Assembly (NCBI RefSeq): GCF_002929225.1
Contig: NZ_PISM01000022.1
Span: 310,001-374,000, forward strand
Origin: Stutzerimonas kunmingensis
Lineage (GTDB): Bacteria; Pseudomonadota; Gammaproteobacteria; Pseudomonadales; Pseudomonadaceae
Reading direction: 5' to 3'
DNA: 64,000 nt
Each line of letters starts with the position of its first letter. The stretch's first letter is position 1. Shown here piece by piece: positions 57,290 through 64,000 of the stretch. The notes beneath the pieces were generated by a model. The model searched no databases and was not told the origin of the DNA. It saw only the letters and a program-made list of their open reading frames with translations. The translations under genes were made by a program, and so were the position numbers.

Positions 57290-57462
57290 TTCGGGAAAGC
57301 CTCCTTGCTGGCGACCCGTGTGCCAGCGCTTCCAAGCATGTATGCAGTGCCGCGACGCCGCCATGATCACGGTCACTACGAATCGTGACTGGGAGGCGGC
57401 GGGCGCCCTGCGTTACGTTTTTCTCTACAATTCCGCCCCTGATTCCTCGAAGAGACGAGCCC

Positions 57463-58386
57463 GTGCAAACAGTGATCGCCATTGAGCAGCTCACCAAGAC
57501 CTACGCTTCCGGCCACCCGGCGCTCAAGCGCATCGACCTCGAGATCCACAAGGGCGAGATATTCGCTCTGCTCGGACCCAACGGCGCCGGCAAGACCACG
57601 TTGATCAGCATCATTTGCGGCATCGTCAACCCCGGCGGCGGGCGAGTGCTGGTCGACGGCCACGACATCGTTCAGGACTACCGCGCCGCCCGCTCGAAGA
57701 TCGGCCTGGTGCCGCAGGAGCTGTTCAACGAGGGCTTCGAAAGCGTCTGGGCGACGGTGCGTTTTTCGCGCGGCCTGTTTGGCAAGGCGCCGGACGATTC
57801 GTTCCTGGAGAATCTGTTGCGCGATTTGTCGCTGTGGGACAAGCGCAATGCCCGCATCCTCGAGCTTTCCGGCGGCATGAAGCGCCGCGTGATGATCGCC
57901 AAGGCGCTGTCCCACGAGCCGTCGATCCTGTTCCTCGACGAGCCCACCGCCGGCGTCGACGTCGAGCTGCGTCGTGACATGTGGGAAATGGTCCGCGGCC
58001 TGCGCGAGCGTGGCGTGACCATCATCCTCACTACCCACTACATCGAAGAAGCCGAGGAAATGGCCGACCGCATCGGGGTGATCAGCCGCGGCGAGATCAT
58101 TCTGGTCGAGGACAAGGACGTGCTGATGCACAAGCTTGGCAAGAAGCAGCTGACCCTCCATCTGCAGCGACCGCTGGCCGAGATTCCCGCGGAACTGGCC
58201 AGCTATCCCCTGGAGCTCACCGATGCCGGCAACCAGCTGGTGTTCACCTTCGACGCCCAGCATGAGGATACCGGCATCGCCGAGCTGCTCCGGCGCCTGG
58301 CGGCCCACGGCATCGACTTCAAGGATCTGCAGTCGAGCCAGAGCTCGCTGGAAGAAATCTTCGTCAATCTGGTTCACGGTCGCTGA
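57463..58386 (+). CDS. ABC-2 type transporter ATP-binding protein (YadG-like)
   Basis: This is a 307-residue ATPase with Walker [16 protein letters not shown]-loop [19 protein letters not shown], signature [16 protein letters not shown], Walker [13 protein letters not shown] and H-loop [15 protein letters not shown], plus a C-terminal DrrA-like extension. I place the start at GTG 57463 ([17 protein letters not shown]); the frame is open to 57385 without a ribosome site there. The permease gene follows after 12 bases. The substrate is unknown; the closest E. coli analogues are YadG/YadH. Confidence 0.92.
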   Translation: MQTVIAIEQLTKTYASGHPALKRIDLEIHKGEIFALLGPNGAGKTTLISIICGIVNPGGGRVLVDGHDIVQDYRAARSKIGLVPQELFNEGFESVWATVRFSRGLFGKAPDDSFLENLLRDLSLWDKRNARILELSGGMKRRVMIAKALSHEPSILFLDEPTAGVDVELRRDMWEMVRGLRERGVTIILTTHYIEEAEEMADRIGVISRGEIILVEDKDVLMHKLGKKQLTLHLQRPLAEIPAELASYPLELTDAGNQLVFTFDAQHEDTGIAELLRRLAAHGIDFKDLQSSQSSLEEIFVNLVHGR

Positions 58387-58398
58387 GGAAAAGCCCGC

Positions 58399-59160
58399 AT
58401 GAATTTCTACGCGATCCGCGCGATCTACCTGTTCGAACTGGCGCGCACCTGGCGCACCCTGCTGCAGAGCATCGCCACCCCGGTGATCTCCACCTCGCTG
58501 TACTTCGTGGTGTTCGGCTCGGCCATCGGCGCGCGAATGGAGGCGATGCACGGCATCCCTTACGGCGCGTTCATCATCCCCGGCCTGATCATGATGGCGC
58601 TGCTCACCGAGAGCATCTCCAACGCCTCGTTCGGCATTTACATGCCGCGCTATTCCGGAACCATCTACGAGGTGCTGTCGGCGCCGGTGTCCTATGTCGA
58701 GATCGTCATCGGCTATGTCGGTGCGGCGGCGACCAAGTCGCTGGTGCTCGGCGTGATCATCCTTGTCACCGCGCGGCTGTTCGTCGATTATGAAATCCAG
58801 CATCCGCTGATGATGGCACTGTTCCTGGTGCTGACGGCCGTCACCTTCTGCCTGTTCGGCTTTATCATCGGCATCTGGGCCGATGGCTGGGAGAAACTGC
58901 AGATCGTTCCGGCGCTGATCGTCACGCCGCTGGCCTTTCTCGGCGGCAGTTTCTATTCCATCGAGATGCTGCCGCCGCTGTGGCAGAAGGTCACCCTGTT
59001 CAACCCGGTGGTGTACCTGATCAGCGGCTTCCGCTGGAGCTTTTACGGCGTCTCGGACATCAGCGTCGGTGTCAGCCTGGCGATGATTCTTGGTTTCCTC
59101 GGCGCCTGTCTGCTGGCGGTGTGGTGGATATTCAAGACCGGCTATCGGTTGAAGAACTAG
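58399..59160 (+). CDS. ABC-2 type transporter permease (YadH-like)
   Basis: This is a 253-residue inner-membrane protein with six helices. It starts [24 protein letters not shown] and has [21 protein letters not shown], the amphipathic [27 protein letters not shown] and the conserved permease block [20 protein letters not shown] with [12 protein letters not shown]. It is paired with the ATPase gene and closed by a strong terminator. Confidence 0.92.
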   Translation: MNFYAIRAIYLFELARTWRTLLQSIATPVISTSLYFVVFGSAIGARMEAMHGIPYGAFIIPGLIMMALLTESISNASFGIYMPRYSGTIYEVLSAPVSYVEIVIGYVGAAATKSLVLGVIILVTARLFVDYEIQHPLMMALFLVLTAVTFCLFGFIIGIWADGWEKLQIVPALIVTPLAFLGGSFYSIEMLPPLWQKVTLFNPVVYLISGFRWSFYGVSDISVGVSLAMILGFLGACLLAVWWIFKTGYRLKN

Positions 59161-59166
59161 CCCGCA

Positions 59167-59198
59167 ATGAAAACGCCCGCATCTGCGGGCGTTTTCAT
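59167..59198. terminator. Strong bidirectional terminator after the ABC permease gene
   Basis: ATGAAAACGCCCGCA (59167-59181) pairs exactly with TGCGGGCGTTTTCAT (59184-59198), a 15-bp stem with a two-base loop. The TTTT / AAAA arms supply the U tract on either strand. It serves the permease gene and possibly the convergent gene that ends at 59215. Confidence 0.9.
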
Positions 59199-59214
59199 TA
59201 GCGCGTCGGGGGGC

Positions 59215-59547
59215 TTACTTGCCGAACATCTTGCCCAGACCGAGAACCGCATCCTTGGCTTGGGTGACAGCCTGGACCTTCTCATTCACTGCTCCAGCGT
59301 CGTCGCCAGCTGCGTTGGCTGCCAGGCCGTCGGCGTCCAACTGAGCGCAGCCGTCTTCGACCTGATTCAGCACATTGCTGAGTTTTTCGTTGCCTAGCAT
59401 CTGGCCGAGCAGCTTGCCGGTTTCCAGATTGCCCTGCTGGGCGGCCAGCTGCGCTTGGCATTTGGCTTGCGCGTCAGTGGTGGCGGCCTGCAGCGAGGTG
59501 CTGGCGAGGATGACGGCGGCACAGCCGAGAATGAGGGAAATACGCAT
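59215..59547 (-). CDS. Small secreted DUF2501-like protein
   Basis: This is a 110-residue protein from the ATG at 59547, with AAGGAG upstream. It has a signal peptide (MRISLILGCAAVILASTSLQA) and an Ala/Gln/Asp-rich helical body with two Cys (AKCQAQL, DGCAQLD). The C-terminus is VLGLGKMFGK. The composition and the short conserved block GQMLGNEKLSNVLNQVEDGC recall DUF2501 (E. coli YjjA), but I am not certain. It is a single gene between the ABC operon terminator and metK. Confidence 0.7.
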   Translation of the reverse strand: MRISLILGCAAVILASTSLQAATTDAQAKCQAQLAAQQGNLETGKLLGQMLGNEKLSNVLNQVEDGCAQLDADGLAANAAGDDAGAVNEKVQAVTQAKDAVLGLGKMFGK

Positions 59548-59722
59548 GGATACGCTCCTTGTAATGCCGATCACAACAGGTGATCGATCGAGTCCGTTCG
59601 AAAAGGGCGTTGATGATAGCTGTTGGCCTGCATAACGGAAAGGCTCTGGAATGGAGGTTTCGTGATGCACCGCTGGCAGCGGATGGTGTCTGTTGCGACT
59701 CTACCCCCCTCTTGAAAGCAAG

Positions 59723-59757
59723 AAGCCCCGCGCGGCTTGCGCCGGCGGGGCTTTTTG
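59723..59757. terminator. Terminator between metK and the small secreted gene
   Basis: AAGCCCCGC (59723-59731) pairs with GCGGGGCTT (59745-59753) around a 13-base loop, followed by TTT on the plus strand and TTCTT on the minus strand. It lies 20 bases after the metK stop on the minus strand and would serve metK. Confidence 0.75.
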
Positions 59758-59772
59758 TCGGTGCGGTCGCGC

Positions 59773-60963
59773 TTACAACCCGGCAGCGGCGCGCAAAGCG
59801 TCGGCCTTGTCGGTCTTTTCCCAAGTGAAGGCGGTGAAGGTGTCGGCCCCCACCGTCATCTCGTAGGGATTGCGGCCGAAGTGGCCGTAGGCCGCGGTGG
59901 CGCGGTACATCGGGTGCAGCAGGTCGAGCATGCGGGTGATCGCGTAAGGGCGCAGATCGAAATGCTCACGGACCAAAGCGATGATCTTGTCGTCGCTGAG
60001 CTTGCCGGTGCCGAAGGTGTTCAGCGAGATGGATGTCGGCTGCGCTACGCCGATGGCGTAGGACACCTGAATCTCGCAACGATCGGCGAGGCCGGCGGCG
60101 ACGATGTTCTTCGCCACGTAGCGGCCGGCGTAGGCGGCCGAGCGGTCGACCTTGGACGGGTCCTTGCCGGAGAAGGCGCCACCGCCGTGGCGGGCCATGC
60201 CGCCGTAGGTGTCGACGATGATCTTGCGGCCGGTCAAGCCGCAGTCGCCCACCGGGCCGCCGATGACGAACTGGCCGGTCGGATTGATGTGGTACTGGGT
60301 GTCCTTGTGCAGCAGCTCCGCGGGCAGGCTGTGCTTGATGATCAGCTCCATCACCGCTTCGCGCAGGTCGCTCTGCTTGACCTCGGGGTTGTGCTGGGTG
60401 GACAGCACGATGGCGTCGATGCCGGCGACCTTGCCGTTCTCGTAGCGGCAGGTGACCTGGCTCTTGGCGTCCGGGCGCAGCCATGGCAGCAGGCCGTTCT
60501 TGCGTGCTTCGGCCTGGCGTTCGACCAGGGCGTGGGAGAAGCGGATCGGCGCCGGCATCAGCACGTCGGTCTCGTTGCTGGCGTAGCCGAACATCAGGCC
60601 CTGATCACCGGCACCCTGGTCTTCCGGCTTGGTGCGGTCGACGCCCTGGGCGATGTCCACCGACTGCTTGCCGATGATGTTGATGATGCCGCAGGTGGCG
60701 CCGTCGAAACCGACTTCCGAGCTGTTGTAGCCGATGTCGACGATGACGTCGCGCACCAGTTGCTCCAGATCGACCCAGGCCGAAGTGGTGACTTCACCGG
60801 CAACGATCGCCACACCGGTCTTGACCATGGTTTCGCAGGCCACGCGGGCATGCTTGTCCTCGGCGATGATGGCGTCGAGCACCGCATCGGAGATCTGGTC
60901 GGCGATCTTGTCCGGATGCCCTTCGGACACGGACTCGGAGGTAAAAATCGAGTATTCGCTCAT
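59773..60963 (-). CDS. metK: S-adenosylmethionine synthetase MetK
   Basis: MetK makes SAM from methionine and ATP. The 396-residue protein starts [23 protein letters not shown] (catalytic His). It has [68 protein letters not shown] and [24 protein letters not shown] end. The start is separated by only 14 bases from the upstream stop of the ArsR-methyltransferase gene on the same strand, so the two are probably co-transcribed. Confidence 0.97.
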   Translation of the reverse strand: MSEYSIFTSESVSEGHPDKIADQISDAVLDAIIAEDKHARVACETMVKTGVAIVAGEVTTSAWVDLEQLVRDVIVDIGYNSSEVGFDGATCGIINIIGKQSVDIAQGVDRTKPEDQGAGDQGLMFGYASNETDVLMPAPIRFSHALVERQAEARKNGLLPWLRPDAKSQVTCRYENGKVAGIDAIVLSTQHNPEVKQSDLREAVMELIIKHSLPAELLHKDTQYHINPTGQFVIGGPVGDCGLTGRKIIVDTYGGMARHGGGAFSGKDPSKVDRSAAYAGRYVAKNIVAAGLADRCEIQVSYAIGVAQPTSISLNTFGTGKLSDDKIIALVREHFDLRPYAITRMLDLLHPMYRATAAYGHFGRNPYEMTVGADTFTAFTWEKTDKADALRAAAGL

Positions 60964-60977
60964 CTATCGGTTTCCTA

Positions 60978-61979
60978 TTACCGGTGGGTGAGTCGGTCGT
61001 CAGGGACGGACCGGGAAAAGTACCGGGCCTGGATCTGAAAACCGTTCTTCAAGCCAATGTAGAGGCTCTCGCCGGGCGTGAGCCCCGCGGCATCGGCCCA
61101 ACGGGCCAGATCGTCCTGTTCGAAGCCCAGCCAGAGATCGCCGCAGGCCTCCCTGGCCCAACTCTGATTGTGGCTGCACAGCTCCGTGACCAGCAGGCTG
61201 CCGCCCGCGTTCACCAGCCGTGCCAGTTGTTTGATCGCCTCGCCGGGCGCCGCCAGGTGATGCAGCACCATGTTCAGCACCACGCAGTCGGCCGGCGGGC
61301 AGTCGTCGTGCAGTGCGTCGGCGAGCTTCAGCTCGACATTTGTCAGCCCCGCTTCCTGACAGCGCGCACGCGCCAGATCGAGCATGGCGGGGCTGTTGTC
61401 CAGCGCCACTACGCGGGCGAAGCGCCGCGCCAACTCCGGCAGGAAGCTGCCATCCCCTGGACCGACTTCCAGCGCCGTGGCGCTGGCATCGAAGTTCAGT
61501 GCATCGAGCAAGGCCACCACGCTGTCGCGATACTGCGGCAGGCCGGCGATAAGGTCCTGACGGGCCTGAAAGCTGTCGGCCATGCGCGCGAAGAAATCCT
61601 CGCTGGCTGCGCTGCGCTGGGCATGCACGGCGGCGATACGGGCCTCGATCTCGCGCGGCAGCTCCAGCCGATCGGCTTCCTCGAGCAGCGCCGCGTGCAG
61701 CTTGCCGCCGGGGCTGTCGACCAGCGGCAGGCTGCGCCGGTAGAACACCGCGTTGCCTTCGCGGCGGGTTGCCAGCAACCCAGCCTGGGTAAGTACCTTG
61801 AGGTGGTGGCTCATGCCGGACTGACCGATGGCGAAGATCTGCGCCAGCTCCAGTACACCGAACGAATCGCTGGCCAGCGCCCGCAGTACGTTCAGGCGCA
61901 GCGCATCGCCACCGGCCTTGCACAGGGCGGCGAGCGAATCACTGGCGTCGAAACGGATCTGGGGTATGCGCAGGCTCAT
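60978..61979 (-). CDS. ArsR-family regulator fused to a SAM-dependent methyltransferase
   Basis: The 333-residue fusion has an ArsR winged helix (residues about 10-95): ALCKAGGDALRLNVLRALA, VLELAQIFAIGQSGMSHHLKVLTQAGLL, EGNAVFYRRSLP. It is followed by a class I methyltransferase domain with motif I ALEVGPGDGSFLPELA, VVALDNSPAMLD and VVLNMVLHHLAAPGEAI. No arsenic-type Cys pair is visible in the helix-turn-helix. It lies directly before metK, an arrangement kept in P. aeruginosa, which suggests it senses SAM or SAH and controls metK and its own gene. A perfect palindrome lies in its promoter region. Confidence 0.88.
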   Translation of the reverse strand: MSLRIPQIRFDASDSLAALCKAGGDALRLNVLRALASDSFGVLELAQIFAIGQSGMSHHLKVLTQAGLLATRREGNAVFYRRSLPLVDSPGGKLHAALLEEADRLELPREIEARIAAVHAQRSAASEDFFARMADSFQARQDLIAGLPQYRDSVVALLDALNFDASATALEVGPGDGSFLPELARRFARVVALDNSPAMLDLARARCQEAGLTNVELKLADALHDDCPPADCVVLNMVLHHLAAPGEAIKQLARLVNAGGSLLVTELCSHNQSWAREACGDLWLGFEQDDLARWADAAGLTPGESLYIGLKNGFQIQARYFSRSVPDDRLTHR

Positions 61980-62015
61980 AAGCGGCGCAGTCTAGTCGGT
62001 CACTTTTCGTACAGC

Positions 62016-62049
62016 AAGGGCAATATCAAAAAGTTTTGATATTGCCCTT
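62016..62049. promoter_or_regulatory. Perfect 34-base palindrome upstream of the ArsR-methyltransferase gene
   Basis: AAGGGCAATATCAAAA (62016-62031) is followed by AG and then its exact inverse complement TTTTGATATTGCCCTT (62034-62049). It ends 37 bases before the ATG at 61979 and 13 bases after the lysE stop. There is no U tract beyond the stem. The dyad ATATCAAAA/TTTTGATAT has the size and symmetry of an ArsR-dimer operator, so autoregulation is the likeliest reading. Confidence 0.7.
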
Positions 62050-62061
62050 CTGGGCGCGGGG

Positions 62062-62664
62062 TTACTGCAGCAGGCGGGACAAACCTAGGGTGCACGACAC
62101 CAGGCCAAGGCCGATGAGGAAGTAGTTCGGCAGGATATCCAGCAGGCGCTGAATCAGTCCTTCGCCGGCCAGGCGGCGCGAGAGCAGGCTGTAGGCGAGC
62201 AGGATGCTTAGATCGATCACCGCCCAGATCACGATGAGCACCGTCGCCTGTGGCGCGAACGGCTGCGCGGGCAGGATGAAGCCGGGGAGGAAGGCGAGGA
62301 AGAACAGGATGTCCTTGGGGTTGGACAGGCCCACCGCCATGGCCCGCCAGAAATAGTGCGCCTCGCTGCGTTTGGGCATGGCGGCCTCGCTGCGTCCGCC
62401 GCACAGGCTGTCGCAGCCCAGCCAGATCAGGTACAGGCCGCCGAGGATCTGCCCGGCTTCGAGCACCAGCGGGTCGAGGTCCAGCGCCAGGTAGATCATC
62501 ACCAGTGCGGCGATCATCAGGATCTGCGCAGACAGCGCACCGCCGAGAATCGTCCACAGTGGCCAGCGCCGGCGCGCGTCGGATACCACCAGTGCGACCA
62601 CCGGTCCGGGAGAGGCGATCAGCAGGGCGACCGCCGCGGCGAAGGCGAGATAGGTTGCGTTCAT
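62062..62664 (-). CDS. LysE/RhtB family amino-acid exporter
   Basis: The 200-residue membrane protein begins MNATYLAFAAAVALLIASPGPV, with the LysE-family (A)SPGP motif. Further helices include ILGGALSAQILMIAALVMIYL, GLYLIWLGCDSL and AVGLSNPKDILFFLAFLPGFI (the conserved NPK). About six helices are expected. The ATG at 62664 overlaps the stop of the upstream hydroxylase gene (ATGA), so translation is coupled. It probably exports an amino acid or a derivative made by, or related to, that enzyme. Confidence 0.92.
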   Translation of the reverse strand: MNATYLAFAAAVALLIASPGPVVALVVSDARRRWPLWTILGGALSAQILMIAALVMIYLALDLDPLVLEAGQILGGLYLIWLGCDSLCGGRSEAAMPKRSEAHYFWRAMAVGLSNPKDILFFLAFLPGFILPAQPFAPQATVLIVIWAVIDLSILLAYSLLSRRLAGEGLIQRLLDILPNYFLIGLGLVSCTLGLSRLLQ

Positions 62665-63557
62665 AGTTCGGTCACCAGGCCGAATACCCGGCTGCGTTTG
62701 CCCAGGCGCTCGGCATAGAAGTTCGGATTGGTGATGGCGAAGGCGCGCTGGATCCAGCGATCGCTGCCGTCGAAGCGTGCACTGAAGGGGCTGCGCGCGT
62801 GAGCGGTGCGGCGATTGTCGATGATCAGCATGTCGCCACGATTCAGCCGCACCGGCTCGACCACCTCCCAGGCGATGGCGCGCAGCTTGTCCATCAGTTG
62901 TTGGGCGCGGCTGCTGAAGGCCAGCATGAAGTGCGGGTCGAAACGGAAGAAGGGTGCATCCGGGTCGCCGTAGAGGATGGTCTGGTGGCGATTGATGTCG
63001 ATGCGCTGGTTCTTTTCGGTGGGACCGTAATCGGACAGGAAGTTGTACGGCTCGGTGAGGAAGAACGCCTGCTCTTCGAAGGTCAGTCGCTCGAGGATGC
63101 GCTCGATCGAGGCGATATAGGTGACCGCCTCCGCGTCGGGGTCCTGGCGCGGGCAGAGCAGCACCAGATAGTCGGGCAGTACGGCGTGGAAGGCGTTTTC
63201 CGTGTGCAGGTCCAGTTCGGTATCGAAACTGTCCGACGTTGCACCGCGGGAATGTGCCTGCTGCGGGAAGAAGTTGTTGACGATGCAGCCCTCGGACTCC
63301 TGCAGATAGCCGATCGGTTCGCCGAGCAGGGCGGTGGCCTGCAGCAGAAGGCGCTCGCTGCTGTCGTCGGGTTTGCAAAGGAGGTCGCGGCTCAGCGGTG
63401 TTGGCGGGATGTCGCCGATGGGCAGGCTTTCGAGGGTCATGAAGCCTTTCTTGTTACCGAACAGCCTGAAATTGATGATCTGGCCGATCTGCTCATGCTG
63501 CAGTGCGCTCTTCTCTACCGCATTGGCCAGGAGCGTCTCGTAGTATTTGTTCTGCAT
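62661..63557 (-). CDS. Fe(II)/2-oxoglutarate amino-acid hydroxylase-like protein (clavaminate synthase/AsnO/VioC type)
   Basis: It has 298 residues from the ATG at 63557, with AGGAAAGGA upstream. The iron triad is visible as H118 and E120 (LDLHTENAFH) and H253 (IDNRRTAHARSPF). R267 and R271, 14 and 18 residues after the distal His, fit the 2-oxoglutarate contacts of this family. The HxE (not HxD) form and the NRR..H.R motif are typical of enzymes that hydroxylate free or carrier-bound Asn, Arg or Lys. Neither a peptide-synthetase nor a TauD-type sulfonate gene is near. The substrate is unknown. It is coupled to lysE and divergent from a LysR gene. Confidence 0.82.
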   Translation of the reverse strand: MQNKYYETLLANAVEKSALQHEQIGQIINFRLFGNKKGFMTLESLPIGDIPPTPLSRDLLCKPDDSSERLLLQATALLGEPIGYLQESEGCIVNNFFPQQAHSRGATSDSFDTELDLHTENAFHAVLPDYLVLLCPRQDPDAEAVTYIASIERILERLTFEEQAFFLTEPYNFLSDYGPTEKNQRIDINRHQTILYGDPDAPFFRFDPHFMLAFSSRAQQLMDKLRAIAWEVVEPVRLNRGDMLIIDNRRTAHARSPFSARFDGSDRWIQRAFAITNPNFYAERLGKRSRVFGLVTEL

Positions 63558-63651
63558 GGCATCCTTTCCTGAGTTTTTATTGGTGCGCGTGCGCGTTAAG
63601 TGAATACCGAAGCTGGCCCGGAACCCCATTGCTGGCGCAGTATTGGGACGC

Positions 63652-63675
63652 TGGAAAAGATTGGAAAATGGAAAA
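63652..63675 (+). repeat. Three direct TGGAAAA repeats in the hydroxylase-LysR intergenic region
   Basis: TGGAAAA occurs at 63652-63658, 63662-63668 and 63669-63675, within the 145-base gap between the divergent genes and about 30-50 bases before the LysR start. It may be part of a regulator site or an AT-rich promoter element; no clear T-N11-A dyad was found. Confidence 0.4.
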
Positions 63676-63702
63676 AATGACCCCTAAGGATGAGTTTTAG
63701 TC

Positions 63703-64000
63703 ATGCCGGATTCGGTTGTCGCAGCGCCGCGCATGCCGCCGCTCTATGCCTTGCGCGCCTTCGAGGTGGCGGCGCGTTTCGGCTCGTTCACCCGGGCCGC
63801 GCAGAGCCTGTTCATCACCCAGAGTGCGGTCAGCCGGCACGTGAAGACGCTGGAAGAGCATCTCGGCTGCCAGCTGTTCGAGCGGCACGGCTCGCGTCTG
63901 ACGCTGACCGATGCCGGGCGACTGCTGGCGCAGGAGTTGAAGATCGGTTTTCGCACCATCGAAAACGCCTGCGTTGCGGTGACCCGCCAGCGTGGTGCGT
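63703..64000 (+). CDS. LysR-family transcriptional regulator (3' end cut by window edge)
   Basis: The start ATG is at 63703 with AAGGATGAG upstream. The visible 99 residues are a LysR N-terminus: PPLYALRAFEVAARFGSFTRAA, QSLFITQSAVSRHVKTLEEHLGCQLFERHGSRLTLTDAGR in two parts (the winged helix-turn-helix), then the linker helix. The first half resembles the GcvA-like subgroup (PPLYALRAFEVAAR). It is divergent from the hydroxylase-lysE pair, the classic position of a LysR activator of those genes. The ligand-binding domain lies outside the window. Confidence 0.93.
   Translation, partial: MPDSVVAAPRMPPLYALRAFEVAARFGSFTRAAQSLFITQSAVSRHVKTLEEHLGCQLFERHGSRLTLTDAGRLLAQELKIGFRTIENACVAVTRQRGA

Noticed and set aside
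62665..63378. Upstream extension of the lysE reading frame
   Set aside because: The extra residues are Arg/Pro-rich and lie wholly inside the hydroxylase gene. The ATG at 62664 with the SPGP motif is the normal LysE start.
63668..63700. Ten-codon open frame (MEKMTPKDEF) just before the LysR gene
   Set aside because: It has no ribosome site of its own and overlaps the LysR Shine-Dalgarno region; there is no evidence that it is a leader peptide.

Overview
The window is a GC-rich, gene-dense chromosomal segment of a Pseudomonas-type gammaproteobacterium. Protein sequences and gene order most resemble the Pseudomonas stutzeri (Stutzerimonas) group, and that assignment is inferred from remembered synteny rather than a database search. 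From the left edge to about 52.5 kb the order follows the well-known P. aeruginosa run from mtgA to ahcY: mtgA, thiS-thiG-trmB, hemW-rdgB-metW-metX, yggT-proC-yggS, pilT-pilU, pyrX-pyrB-pyrR-ruvX-algH-tonB3-gshB, pilGHIJK-chpABC, rsmE-bioA, a cytochrome b561 and YceI gene, a MexAB-OprM/TtgABC-type efflux operon, a DEAD-box helicase, then metF and ahcY. I saw no tRNA, rRNA, CRISPR array, transposase or prophage gene. No stretch over 300 bases lacks a gene.

Region by region. 0-9.8 kb: peptidoglycan, thiamin and tRNA modification genes, two orphan proteins, a candidate 130-bp inverted-repeat element, then a minus-strand run ending in the MetX/MetW methionine pair. 9.9-18.7 kb: a dynamin-like GTPase, proline and PLP-homeostasis genes, the two pilus retraction ATPases, and a two-gene radical-SAM DNA-repair module with a near-perfect LexA box directly upstream. 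18.8-25.1 kb: a tandem TM2 protein, the pyrimidine cluster with a catalytically dead dihydroorotase subunit, then ruvX, algH, tonB3 and gshB. 25.3-38.5 kb: the complete Pil-Chp chemosensory operon that controls type IV pili, dominated by a 2400-residue ChpA kinase carrying 12 tandem copies of GAAGCC. 38.5-48.1 kb: rsmE, bioA, b561-yceI and the RND pump, whose promoter overlaps a TtgR-like operator although no repressor gene lies beside it. 48.1-52.6 kb: RhlE-type helicase, metF, and ahcY with an S-adenosylhomocysteine riboswitch. 52.7-59.5 kb: small secreted proteins, a c-type cytochrome lipoprotein, LigB, a ferric-reductase-like flavocytochrome and an ABC-2 transporter. 59.7-64 kb: metK, an ArsR-methyltransferase fusion behind a perfect 34-base palindrome, and a translationally coupled pair (Fe(II)/2-oxoglutarate amino-acid-hydroxylase-like enzyme plus LysE exporter) divergent from a LysR regulator.

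How it fits together. Three systems dominate. Type IV pili: PilT/PilU retraction motors, TonB3 and the Pil-Chp pathway, which together govern twitching and, in this group, probably DNA uptake. Methionine and the activated-methyl cycle: MetX/MetW, MetF, AhcY, MetK and the ArsR-methyltransferase, with two visible SAH/SAM-type control sites. Envelope defence: the RND pump. The least described candidates are the SOS-boxed radical-SAM module (16.6-18.7 kb) and the hydroxylase-LysE-LysR cassette (62.0-64.0 kb).
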